DNA of 64,000 nucleotides, taken from the NCBI RefSeq assembly GCF_004564275.1, contig NZ_SPDV01000019.1, positions 44,077 to 108,076 of the forward strand, written 5' to 3'. The number at the start of each line of letters is the position of its first letter. The stretch's first letter is position 1. A model generated the notes under the pieces. That model saw only the letters and a program-made list of their open reading frames with translations. It was not told where the DNA came from and did no database searches. Origin of the DNA: Sphingomonas parva (ex Maeng et al. 2020). GTDB lineage: Bacteria; Pseudomonadota; Alphaproteobacteria; Sphingomonadales; Sphingomonadaceae. Positions 32,925 through 41,052 of the stretch are shown in pieces. Position numbers and translations under genes: made by a program.

Positions 32925-33556
32925 TCATCTATATCCGAAGCAATTAGATCAACGAGTTCATATGAATTCTGAGGTTCGGCACGGCGCCAGAGAGGCGCAT
33001 GGTCGAGCTTGCGATCGGCCGCGCCGGGATCGCTCGACAGGCGCAGCGTGCGGAGCCGCGCGTGCCCGGCCGGAACCGCGTCGGCGAGCGCGCCCGCCAG
33101 CGCAGGAGAGAGGGTATAGCCCGCCGCGCCGCCATCGCTGACCCGGCCGGCCCGGTCGAGATCGCGGACCAGCGCGGCGCCGTCTACCGGGGAGAATCTC
33201 CATACGCCTTGCGACGGGACGGCGTCGTCGAGCAGGCAGCCGCCGCGGATTGCGACGATTCCCGCCAGAGGTGACGGTGCCGCAGCCCGGACGGCCTTTC
33301 TCCAATCATCCCAGGTGCAGCGTTCGAGCGGCCGCTCGCTCTCACCGGTGCCCGGCAGGTCCGGCAGCAGGCAGGTCCAGCCTCGCTCCGCGAGCCGACG
33401 CATCGTCGCGGCCAGCAGCGCGCGGGTCCGGTTCATCTCCTCGAGAAGCGGCGCGAGGATGAGCAGGGCAGGGCGATCGGCGGGACCGATGCGCATCACC
33501 CATTCTTCTTTTCCTTCAACGCTATAGCGGTCGTAATTGAGACCGCTTATGGTCAC
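32897..33556 (-). CDS. Exosortase A system-associated hydrolase 2 (alpha/beta-hydrolase)
   Basis: A 219-residue protein with the hydrolase-2 pattern: LLILAPLLEEMNRTRALLAA near the N-terminus, TCLLPDLPGTGESERPLERC, then VAIRGGCLLDD where a nucleophile elbow would be. It is shorter than classic alpha/beta-hydrolases and lacks a clear GxSxG, so activity is uncertain. It starts 4 bases before the acyl carrier protein stop and overlaps hydrolase 1 at its end, so all three are co-translated. Confidence 0.82.
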   Translation of the reverse strand: MTISGLNYDRYSVEGKEEWVMRIGPADRPALLILAPLLEEMNRTRALLAATMRRLAERGWTCLLPDLPGTGESERPLERCTWDDWRKAVRAAAPSPLAGIVAIRGGCLLDDAVPSQGVWRFSPVDGAALVRDLDRAGRVSDGGAAGYTLSPALAGALADAVPAGHARLRTLRLSSDPGAADRKLDHAPLWRRAEPQNSYELVDLIASDIDEWMRVCGAS

Positions 33557-33831
33557 TGCAGAGCCTTGGCGCGGACGAAGGTGCGCAGCCGTCCGTAGCT
33601 TTCGAGCATCTCGGCCTCGACCTCGTCATCCTCGATCAGGATTCCGAGCCTTTCCTCGAGCTCGCTGAGCAGGCCCGCGACGGCCATGGAGTCGAATTCG
33701 GGAAGGGCGCCGAACAGCGCGGTCGCATCGTCGAAGCCGGCGACCTGCGTCGGCGCCAGGCCGAGCACGTCGATCAGCACGGCCCGCAGGGTCGCGTCCA
33801 CGTCCTGATCGTCGGTCCACTGGGCAGTCAT
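33553..33831 (-). CDS. Acyl carrier protein of the exosortase A locus
   Basis: A 92-residue four-helix carrier protein. The phosphopantetheine attachment site is ALPEFDSMAVAGLLSELEER with Ser48. The DSM motif, acidic helix II and overall length fit an acyl or peptidyl carrier protein. It would shuttle an acyl or aminoacyl group between the AMP-ligase of the rightward arm and the hydrolases. ATG at 33831 follows GGAAGGAA. It overlaps hydrolase 2 by 4 bases and follows the acetyltransferase gene. Confidence 0.88.
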   Translation of the reverse strand: MTAQWTDDQDVDATLRAVLIDVLGLAPTQVAGFDDATALFGALPEFDSMAVAGLLSELEERLGILIEDDEVEAEMLESYGRLRTFVRAKALQ

Positions 33832-33859
33832 GTTCGTTCCTTCCAAGAGCGTCACGCGA

Positions 33860-34825
33860 CTACCGCCTACGAAACCGGGCGACAAGGGTGGAGGCCGTGG
33901 CCCTTGCGGCGGCCAGGAGCCCCGACGGGCGGCGCGGATCGAAGGCGTCGATCCGCCACAGAATGTGCCGTTCGTCCATCCAGTCGGCCTTGTACGCCTC
34001 GTCGCCGGTGCCGTAGTCGATCCGCGCGACGCCATCCTGATCGATCGCCGCGCGGAACATCGCCATCGAGAGCACCGTGCCCGGCGCCAGCCGCGCGGCG
34101 TCCTCGCGATAGGCGAGCTTGTGGATCGTCGCGCGGCCGTCCTCGACCAGCCAGAGCTGCGCGGCGACCGGCCGCCCGTCGTGCCGGGCGATGCCGAGGC
34201 GCAGCCTGTCCCGTTCCTGGACGGCCAGGGCGCGAAGGAAAGCGGGCGAGCCTTCGGCCGGCTTCCAGCTCGCCTGGTAAACCTCCTCATAGGCGGCCCA
34301 CGCCCCCGCGTCGAAATGGCGGTGGATCTCCACGTCGAGCTGCTTGGCGCGGCGCTCGGCCGTATTGCGCAGGCGGGAGGGGCGTCGCGCCCAATAGGTT
34401 GCGAAATCAAGGTCGCCCACGTCGATCTGCCACGACGCGGTCGCCGGCTGCGTGCGTGCGATCCAGCCGGCGCGCCGTAACGCGCCGACGGTGGCGCCGG
34501 GGTCCTCGATCGGGGAGAGGGAAAGGCGGACGACACCCTCGGCGCGGAGCCGCCGCCCGATCGCCTCGAGGCCGGCGGACCCGCCCGCCGGCCCGAAGCG
34601 CAGACTGTACCAATTGGCATAGGCTTCGGCCCTGCGTCCGCGGCGCGCGAGGAACAGCCAGGTGCCGGCCGCGCGGGCGGCGAGGAATCGTCCCGCCGGG
34701 GGACAATGCGCCGCGAGCAGGCGAAACCAGGACAGGCGCTCGAACAGGCGCCCATGATCGAGGGTGCCGTCCGCCGCGCCGGCGACGGCCTCCCAGTCAT
34801 CGAACAGTTCCACCTCGGCGGCCAA
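33860..34825 (-). CDS. GNAT/BioF2-like acetyltransferase of the exosortase A locus
   Basis: A protein of about 321 residues with a double GNAT-type fold. The C-terminal half contains RNTAERRAKQLDVEIHRHFD, YEEVYQASWKPAEGSP, then VAAQLWLVEDGRATIHKLAY and TVLSMAMFRAAIDQDGVARI, the pattern of BioF2-like (Acetyltransf_6) enzymes. It may transfer an acyl group from the neighbouring carrier protein. The start is uncertain: TTG at 34825 follows GGAGGGGG 9 bases upstream; the frame stays open to 34894, but that would overlap the divergent ligase start at 34875. Confidence 0.75.
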   Translation of the reverse strand: MAAEVELFDDWEAVAGAADGTLDHGRLFERLSWFRLLAAHCPPAGRFLAARAAGTWLFLARRGRRAEAYANWYSLRFGPAGGSAGLEAIGRRLRAEGVVRLSLSPIEDPGATVGALRRAGWIARTQPATASWQIDVGDLDFATYWARRPSRLRNTAERRAKQLDVEIHRHFDAGAWAAYEEVYQASWKPAEGSPAFLRALAVQERDRLRLGIARHDGRPVAAQLWLVEDGRATIHKLAYREDAARLAPGTVLSMAMFRAAIDQDGVARIDYGTGDEAYKADWMDERHILWRIDAFDPRRPSGLLAAARATASTLVARFRRR

Positions 34826-34874
34826 CGCGCTAATCCCCCTCCGCCACGGAGGTGTGGCGCAGCCAGGAGCCCAG

Positions 34875-36371
34875 GTGCAAGCCCCCGATCCCAAGCCGCT
34901 CGATCATCTCACCGCCTGCGGAGCGGGCGAGGCGTCCGCCTTGCTCACCCGCGAGGGGCTGCTGAGCTACGCGGAGCTGGAGCAGGCGGTGGCGGCGCTT
35001 GCCGCGGCGCTGAAGGCGAGGGGACTGGCGCCGCGCGACCGGGTGGCGAGCTGGCTGCCGAAGGGGAGGATGACCAGCGTCCTGCCGCTCGCCTGCGCCC
35101 GCGCCGGTCTCGTCCACGTGCCGATCAACCCGCTGCTGAAGCGCGGGCAGGTCGCCCACATCCTCGCCGACAGCGGCGCGTCCCTGCTGGTCAGCGGCGC
35201 GGCGCGGCTGGCGACGCTGGCCGAGGGCGATCTGCCTTGCCCGGCCCTGGCCGAGGAGGAAGGCGCGGCGATGCTCGATGCCGGCGACCGGCTCGGCCCT
35301 TCCGCCGCCGATCCGGACGATCTCGCCGCCTTGCTCTACACCTCCGGATCCACCGGGCGCCCCAAGGGGGTGATGCTGAGCCACGCCAATCTCTGGCTGG
35401 GCGCGGTGGCGGTCGCCTCCTATCTCGGGCTCGGGCCGCAGGACCGGACGCTCGGCGTGCTGCCGCTGAGCTTCGACTACGGCCAGAACCAGCTGCTGGC
35501 GAGCTGGGCGGCGGGGGCGGCGGTGGTGCCGATCGAATATCTCGCCGCCCGCGACGTGATCCGCGCGGTCGAAGCGCACGGCATCACGACCCTGGCGGGC
35601 GTGCCGCCGCTCTGGGTGCAGCTGGTCGAGGCTGCCTGGCCACCGGCGGCAGCCCTGTCGCTGCGCAGGCTGACCAATTCGGGCGGGCGGCTGCCGGTCT
35701 CGATCGTCCGCCGGATGCGCGAGCTCTTCCCTGCGGCCGAGATCCACCTGATGTACGGCCTGACCGAGGCCTTTCGCTCGACGTCGCTCGATCCCGCCCT
35801 GCTCGACGATCATCCCGATTCGATCGGTACGGCAATCCCGTTCGCCGAGGTGCTGGCGGCGCGTGACGACGGCAGCTTGGCCGAGCCGGGCGAGGACGGC
35901 GAGCTCGTCCATGCCGGCCCGCTGGTCGCGCAGGGCTATTGGAACGATCCGGAGCGGACGGCCGCGCGCTTCCGGCCCGCGCCGGCCATGTCGCATTACG
36001 GCGGCACCGCCGTCTGGTCCGGCGATCGCGTACGCCGCGACGCCGAAGGGCTGTTCTATTTCGTCGGTCGCGAGGACGCGATGATCAAGACCAGCGGCAA
36101 CCGGGTCAGCCCGACCGAGGTAGAGGAGGCGGCGGTGGCGAGCGGCGTCGTCGCCGAGGCAGTGGCGCTCGGCTATCCCGACCACCGGCTGGGGGAGGCG
36201 ATCGCCCTGGTCGTGCGCGGCACCGGGCCGGACGAGGCCCTGCGGGCGCATCTGCGCCGCGAATTGCCCAATTTCATGCAACCGTCCGCGATCCTGTGGC
36301 GGGACGAGCTGCCGCGTTCGCCGAACGGCAAGCTCGACCGGGAGCGGCTGAAGAGCGAGCTTATGGCGTGA
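34875..36371 (+). CDS. Acyl-CoA ligase (AMP-forming) of the exosortase A locus
   Basis: A 498-residue adenylate-forming enzyme. The AMP-binding P-loop LLYTSGSTGRPKGVMLSH, the core HLMYGLTEAFRSTSLDP and the hinge FVGREDAMIKTSGNRVSPTE are all intact; Lys in SPNGKLDRERL is the C-terminal catalytic lysine. It likely activates an acid or amino acid and loads the acyl carrier protein of the opposite arm. GTG 34875 follows AGGAG at 5 bases; the frame is open to 34764 but that part has no family similarity. It overlaps the PLP decarboxylase by 4 bases. Confidence 0.88.
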   Translation: MQAPDPKPLDHLTACGAGEASALLTREGLLSYAELEQAVAALAAALKARGLAPRDRVASWLPKGRMTSVLPLACARAGLVHVPINPLLKRGQVAHILADSGASLLVSGAARLATLAEGDLPCPALAEEEGAAMLDAGDRLGPSAADPDDLAALLYTSGSTGRPKGVMLSHANLWLGAVAVASYLGLGPQDRTLGVLPLSFDYGQNQLLASWAAGAAVVPIEYLAARDVIRAVEAHGITTLAGVPPLWVQLVEAAWPPAAALSLRRLTNSGGRLPVSIVRRMRELFPAAEIHLMYGLTEAFRSTSLDPALLDDHPDSIGTAIPFAEVLAARDDGSLAEPGEDGELVHAGPLVAQGYWNDPERTAARFRPAPAMSHYGGTAVWSGDRVRRDAEGLFYFVGREDAMIKTSGNRVSPTEVEEAAVASGVVAEAVALGYPDHRLGEAIALVVRGTGPDEALRAHLRRELPNFMQPSAILWRDELPRSPNGKLDRERLKSELMA

Positions 36372-37603
36372 GCAAGAAGATGGGCGCGATTCCGGCGGGG
36401 TTCGAGAGCGAGGCCGGCATGCTGCTGATCGGCGGGCGCAGGGCCGATGCGCTGATCGCCGAGGCGGGCGACACGCCGCTGTTCGTCTACGATCTGGCGA
36501 TGGTCGCCGAGCGGATCCGCCGCTTCCGCGTGGCCTTCCCCGGCGTCTCCCTCCATTATGCGATCAAGGCGAACAGCTTCGCGCCCCTGCTCTCGGCGAT
36601 CGCCCACCAGGTCGACGGGCTCGACGTCGCCTCGGCAGGCGAGATGCGGATGGCGCTCGCGGCAGGCATGGACCCGGGCGACATCTCGTTCGCGGGACCG
36701 GGAAAGCGCGACGAGGAGCTGCGCGCGGCGATCGACGCGGGCGTGACGATCAACCTCGAATCGGAAGGCGAGGCGGACCGCGCGCTGGCGCTCGGCCGTG
36801 CCCGCGGCGTCCGTCCGCGCCTGGCGGTTCGGGTCAACCCCGATTTCGAGATCCGCGGCTCGGGAATGCGGATGGGCGGCGGCGCGCGGCCGTTCGGCAT
36901 CGATGCCGAGCGCGTTCCGGCGCTCGTCCGCCGGCTGGTGGAGAGCGGCGCCGACTATCGCGGCTTCCACATTTTCGCCGGCTCGCAGGCACTGGACGCG
37001 GCCGCGCTGATCGAGGCGCAGGCCGCGACGGTCGCGCTCGCCGCGCGGCTGTCCGACGCGGCGGAGGTGGCGCCGCCCCTGGTCAATCTCGGCGGCGGCT
37101 TCGGCATAGCCTATTTCCACGGCGAGGCGCCGCTCGACGTCGAGCTTGTCGGGCGGGCGCTGCACGAGACGCTCGCCGCCCGCCCCGCGGTGCTCGGCAA
37201 TGCCGGCTTTGCGATCGAGCTCGGCCGCTGGCTCGTCGGCGAAGCCGGCGTCTACCTGACCCGGGTGGTCGATCGGAAGACCAGCTTCGGCAAGACCTTC
37301 CTGATCACCGACGGCGGAATGCACCACCAGCTCGCCGCGTCGGGCAATTTCGGCCAAGTCGTCCGCCGCAACTTCCCGGTGGCCATTGCCAGCCGCTTCG
37401 GCGCCGCCGGCGAGGAGGAGGTGAGCATCGTCGGCTGCCTCTGCACGCCGCTCGACCGGCTCGCCGATGACGTCATGACGCCGCGCGCCGAGGTCGGCGA
37501 CGTCGTCGCCGTGTTCATGGCCGGCGCCTATGGCCTGTCCGCCAGCCCCCAGGCCTTTCTCGGCCATCCGCCGGCATGCGAGATGGTGGTCGCTGCCTCC
37601 TGA
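36368..37603 (+). CDS. PLP-dependent decarboxylase of the exosortase A locus
   Basis: A 411-residue fold-type III PLP enzyme related to diaminopimelate and ornithine decarboxylases. The PLP lysine is Lys67 in VSLHYAIKANSFAPLL; the phosphate-binding and strand motifs are GLDVASAGEMRMAL, NLGGGFGIAYF and LITDGGMHHQ; Cys of the active site is in GCLCTPLDRLADD. It probably decarboxylates an amino acid, possibly while bound to the carrier protein. GTG at 36368 overlaps the ligase stop; ATG 36380 is an alternative. The 297 bases after it hold no recognised gene. Confidence 0.87.
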   Translation: MSKKMGAIPAGFESEAGMLLIGGRRADALIAEAGDTPLFVYDLAMVAERIRRFRVAFPGVSLHYAIKANSFAPLLSAIAHQVDGLDVASAGEMRMALAAGMDPGDISFAGPGKRDEELRAAIDAGVTINLESEGEADRALALGRARGVRPRLAVRVNPDFEIRGSGMRMGGGARPFGIDAERVPALVRRLVESGADYRGFHIFAGSQALDAAALIEAQAATVALAARLSDAAEVAPPLVNLGGGFGIAYFHGEAPLDVELVGRALHETLAARPAVLGNAGFAIELGRWLVGEAGVYLTRVVDRKTSFGKTFLITDGGMHHQLAASGNFGQVVRRNFPVAIASRFGAAGEEEVSIVGCLCTPLDRLADDVMTPRAEVGDVVAVFMAGAYGLSASPQAFLGHPPACEMVVAAS

Positions 37604-37900
37604 TCCGATCCGGGCGGGAGGGGCAGGGCCGCGCAATCGGAAGCCTGGTCGCCTGACGCGCTGCCGTGACCCGGAGCCGCGCAGCGCCCGGCGGATCGGC
37701 GGGCGATCCCAACGGCTTACAGGACGACCCGGACTCGCCTCCAGTCGGCGTTAACCGCCGTCCCGCGCCGGTCCCGTTCTGGGACGCCGCCCGAAAGGCC
37801 ATTGTTCCTAACGGTAATTTTACCTCTCACGCGCATCAGGGACCCAAATCTGCGCTCGTCGCGTGCCGATGCGCAGCAGAGTCGTGAAGAGGAACACGCT
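37604..37900. other. Intergenic gap before the export genes
   Basis: No supported gene. An AT-richer stretch (about 37795-37830, with taacggtaattttacc) probably holds the promoter of the export operon, but no clear -35/-10 pair was identified. Confidence 0.4.
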
Positions 37901-38539
37901 ATGCACAAGTCCAAGCTCGCCCTCATTCTCGGCGTCAGTGCGGCGGCCCTGAGCGGCTGCGCCTCGGCTCCCCGTGCCGGCCAGGCCCTGCCGCCGGCGA
38001 CCTTCGTCGGCTCCGACGACGCGACCGGCGAGAAGTACATCATAGGACCGCTCGACAGCCTGAACATCTTCGTGTGGCGCAACAGCGAGCTGGGCGGGAA
38101 GGTGCAGGTCCGTCCCGACGGCATGATCACCACGCCGCTGATCTCCGACCTCCAGGCCGCCGGCAAGACTCCGGCCGAGCTTGCCGAGGACATCCGCATG
38201 TCGCTGACCCAATATGTCGAGGATCCCCGCGTGTCGGTGATGGTCGACAGCTTCCAGGGCACGTTCGGCCAGCAGATCCGCATCGTCGGAGCGACCGCCA
38301 AGCCGGCCTCGCTGCCGTATCGCGCCAATATGACCCTGCTCGACGCGATGATCGAGGTCGGCGGGCTCTCCGAATATGCCGCCGGCGATCGCGCGCGGCT
38401 GATCCGCCACGATCGCGCCTCGGGGGCGCAGAAGGAATACGACCTCAAGATCGCCCGCCTGCTCAAGAAGGGCGACACCCGCGCCAACGTCCGGCTCGAG
38501 CCGGGCGACGTCATCATCATTCCCGAAAGCATGTTCTGA
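37901..38539 (+). CDS. XrtA-system polysaccharide export lipoprotein (Wza-like)
   Basis: A 212-residue outer-membrane lipoprotein. The signal ends in a lipobox, ALSGC, at Cys20. The poly-export domain begins YIIGPLDSLNIFVWRNSELG and has VQVRPDGMITTPLISDLQAA; a SLBB domain follows (QIRIVGATAKPASLPYRANM, then EVGGLSEYAAGD). It should form the outer-membrane channel for the polymer. ATG 37901 follows AAGAGGAA. It starts the long rightward run to the amidotransferase. Confidence 0.9.
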   Translation: MHKSKLALILGVSAAALSGCASAPRAGQALPPATFVGSDDATGEKYIIGPLDSLNIFVWRNSELGGKVQVRPDGMITTPLISDLQAAGKTPAELAEDIRMSLTQYVEDPRVSVMVDSFQGTFGQQIRIVGATAKPASLPYRANMTLLDAMIEVGGLSEYAAGDRARLIRHDRASGAQKEYDLKIARLLKKGDTRANVRLEPGDVIIIPESMF

Positions 38540-38579
38540 CGCCGCAGCCCTCCTTTCACTGACCAGGACGAACGACCGG

Positions 38580-40109
38580 ATGGACGGACTTTACGAACAG
38601 CTGCGAATTTCCGTGCACCAGGTCTGGCGCCGCCGCTGGCTGGCGCTCGGCGTCGCCTGGGCGCTGTGCCTCGCCGGCTGGCTGGTCGTGGCGCTGATCC
38701 CGAACAGCTACGAATCGCGGGCGCGCGTCTTCGTCCAGCTGCAGTCGATCCTCCCCAACCAGGTCGGCATCACGGCGCTGGAGCGGCAGGGCGACATCGC
38801 ACGGATCAAGCAGACGCTGACCTCGACCGAGAATCTCGAGAGGGTGGTTCGCCGCACCGAGCTCAACACGCTCGTCGCCAGCGAGCGCGATCTCGCCGTG
38901 CAGGTCGACAATCTGCGCAAGGTGATCAAGATCACCGCCCAGCAGGACAATCTGTTCGAGATCAGCGCGACCTCGAGCGTCTCCGGCTTCTCCAACGCCC
39001 AGAACGCCCGGCTCGCCGCCGCCGTGGTCCAGAACCTCCTGGATCTGTTCGTCGAGGGCAACCTCGCCGGCGATCGCGACGAGGCGGCGCAGAGCCTGAC
39101 CTTCCTCGACGAGGAGTTGCGGCGGCGGGAGCAGGACCTTCAGGCGGCGGAGCAGCGCCGCGTCGACTTCGAGCAGAAATATCTCGGACTGCTGCCCGGC
39201 GAGGGCTCGATCGGCTCTCGCATGGCGAGTGCGCGCGCCGAGCTCTCGGGCGTCGACCAGCAGCTCGTCCAGGCGCAGAGCTCGCTGGCGGCGCTGCGCG
39301 GCCAGCTCGGCAGCACGCCGGCGACCATTCCGGGCGCGGGCGGCGGCATCGGCGGCCCGGCCACCAACCAGATCGCCCAGCTCGAGGCGATGCTCGCCCA
39401 GAATGCCGCGCGCGGCTGGACCGACGCCCATCCGGACATGGTCTCGATCCGCTCGCAGATCGAGCGGCTGCGGCCGGTCGCCGCGCGCGAGCCGGCCGGT
39501 GGCGGCGGAATCGCCAATCCCGCCTATGTCACGTTGCGCTCGATGGTCGCCGAACGCGAGGCCCAGGCGCAGGCCGCCTCCGCCCGCAAGGCCCAGATCC
39601 AGGCCGATCTCGCCCAACTCGAATCGCGCCAGGCGACGGAGCCCGGCGTCGCCGCCGAGCAGGCGAAGCTGAACCGCGACTACGATGTGCTGAAGCGGCA
39701 GTATGACAAGTTGCTCGAGGATCGCGAGCAGGTCCGGCTGCGCAGCGACGTCCAGAACAAGACCGATGCGGTCAAGTTCAAGGTGATCGATCCGCCCTCG
39801 GCGCCGCGCATCCCGGTGGCGCCGAACCGTCCGATCCTGCTGACCCTGATCCTGGTTGCGGCGATCGGCGCCGGTATCGGCGCGGCCTTCGTCCGTGGCC
39901 AGCTCCAGACGACCTTCCCGACCCAGAGCCGCCTGGAGGCGGCGACCGGCCTGCCGGTGCTCGGATCGATCAGCGAGGTGGTGACGGAGCAGGGCAGGGC
40001 CGTGCGGCGGCAGCGCCTGGTCTGGCTCGGCGGCGGAGCAGGGGCGCTGGCCGCCAGCTATGCGCTGCTGATGCTGGTCGAATTCTGGCAGCGCAGCACG
40101 GTTGCGTGA
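38580..40109 (+). CDS. XrtA-system chain-length determinant (Wzz-type)
   Basis: A 509-residue inner-membrane protein. A membrane helix near the N-terminus (about 20-40) is followed by the Wzz segment VALIPNSYESRARVFVQLQS, a long periplasmic coiled coil (about 160-385, Glu/Gln/Ala-rich) and two C-terminal membrane helices (about 417-435 and 475-495) after PPSAPRIPVAPNRPILLTLI. It controls polymer length and works with the separate tyrosine kinase encoded next. It overlaps no gene but is 40 bases after the export lipoprotein. Confidence 0.88.
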   Translation: MDGLYEQLRISVHQVWRRRWLALGVAWALCLAGWLVVALIPNSYESRARVFVQLQSILPNQVGITALERQGDIARIKQTLTSTENLERVVRRTELNTLVASERDLAVQVDNLRKVIKITAQQDNLFEISATSSVSGFSNAQNARLAAAVVQNLLDLFVEGNLAGDRDEAAQSLTFLDEELRRREQDLQAAEQRRVDFEQKYLGLLPGEGSIGSRMASARAELSGVDQQLVQAQSSLAALRGQLGSTPATIPGAGGGIGGPATNQIAQLEAMLAQNAARGWTDAHPDMVSIRSQIERLRPVAAREPAGGGGIANPAYVTLRSMVAEREAQAQAASARKAQIQADLAQLESRQATEPGVAAEQAKLNRDYDVLKRQYDKLLEDREQVRLRSDVQNKTDAVKFKVIDPPSAPRIPVAPNRPILLTLILVAAIGAGIGAAFVRGQLQTTFPTQSRLEAATGLPVLGSISEVVTEQGRAVRRQRLVWLGGGAGALAASYALLMLVEFWQRSTVA

Positions 40110-40119
40110 GGGGACAGCA

Positions 40120-41052
40120 ATGAACGATCAGACACCCCTTCGCACCGGCGGCTCGCTGCTCGAGCGCGCGGCGGAGCTCTACGGCTTCGGCATCGGCGCC
40201 GGGGCGCCGGCGGCCGCGCCGGCGCAGACGCCCGTCGCAACCACCCCCAGGCCGGAGCCGGAGCTTGCCGCGCCCCGGCCGCAGCCGGCGCCGCGGGTCG
40301 CACCCGAAGCGGTGCCGGTCCGCGACCGGGAGCCCGCCGCGGGCGAGCAGGCGATCGATCGCGCCAGGCTGCAGGAAGGCGGCTTCATCGATCCGGACGC
40401 GCCGGGCGGCCCGCTCACCGAGGAGTTCCGGATCGTCAAGCGCCAGCTGCTGCGCGGCATCGAGGAAGGCGGAGAGACCGCGCGGACGATCCTCGTCTGC
40501 TCGGCGAACCCCGACGAAGGAAAGACCTTCTGCGCGCTCAACCTCGCGCTTTCGCTTGCCGCGGAGCGCGATCTCGAGGTGCTGCTCGTCGATGGCGACT
40601 TTCCCAAGCCGGAGATTCTCTCGACCCTCGGCCTCGAGGGCGAAGCGGGCCTGATCGACGCCCTCGCCGATCCGTCGATCGACCCGGAGGATCTGATCAT
40701 CCGCACCGACGTGCCGGGCCTCTCGGTGCTTCCGGCCGGGCGCCGCGTCGCCGAGGTCCCCGAATTGCTCGCCTCCGAGCGGACCCGCGGCCTGCTGGCG
40801 CGGCTCTCGGATCCGCGCCGCATCATCCTGTTCGACACGCCGCCGGCGCTGATGGCGTCTCCGGCCACGGTGCTGGCAAGCCATGCAGGGCAATTGCTGA
40901 TGGTGGTCCGGGCCGACCAGACCACCGAAGCCGATCTGCGCGAGGCAGTGGGCCTGCTTTCCGGCTGCGAGAACGTCCGCCTGCTCCTCAACGGAACGGG
41001 CTTTGCAGTCACAGGCCGCCGCTTCGGCAGCTATTATGGATATGGCCAATGA
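40120..41052 (+). CDS. XrtA-associated tyrosine autokinase
   Basis: A 310-residue BY-kinase without its own membrane part. The N-terminal 80 residues are Pro/Ala-rich and disordered. The P-loop is VCSANPDEGKTFCALNLALS (about 127-146), Walker A' is VLLVDGDFPKPE (about 154-165), and a late Walker B is IILFDTPPALM. The C-terminal tail RRFGSYYGYGQ carries three tyrosines for autophosphorylation. It regulates assembly by phosphorylation cycles with the Wzz-like protein. It ends in an ATGA overlap with the outer-membrane gene. Confidence 0.87.
   Translation: MNDQTPLRTGGSLLERAAELYGFGIGAGAPAAAPAQTPVATTPRPEPELAAPRPQPAPRVAPEAVPVRDREPAAGEQAIDRARLQEGGFIDPDAPGGPLTEEFRIVKRQLLRGIEEGGETARTILVCSANPDEGKTFCALNLALSLAAERDLEVLLVDGDFPKPEILSTLGLEGEAGLIDALADPSIDPEDLIIRTDVPGLSVLPAGRRVAEVPELLASERTRGLLARLSDPRRIILFDTPPALMASPATVLASHAGQLLMVVRADQTTEADLREAVGLLSGCENVRLLLNGTGFAVTGRRFGSYYGYGQ

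Noticed and set aside
34764..34874. Earlier start of the exosortase-locus acyl-CoA ligase
   Set aside because: The extra 37 residues lack family similarity and would overlap the divergent acetyltransferase coding region; a ribosome site supports 34875.
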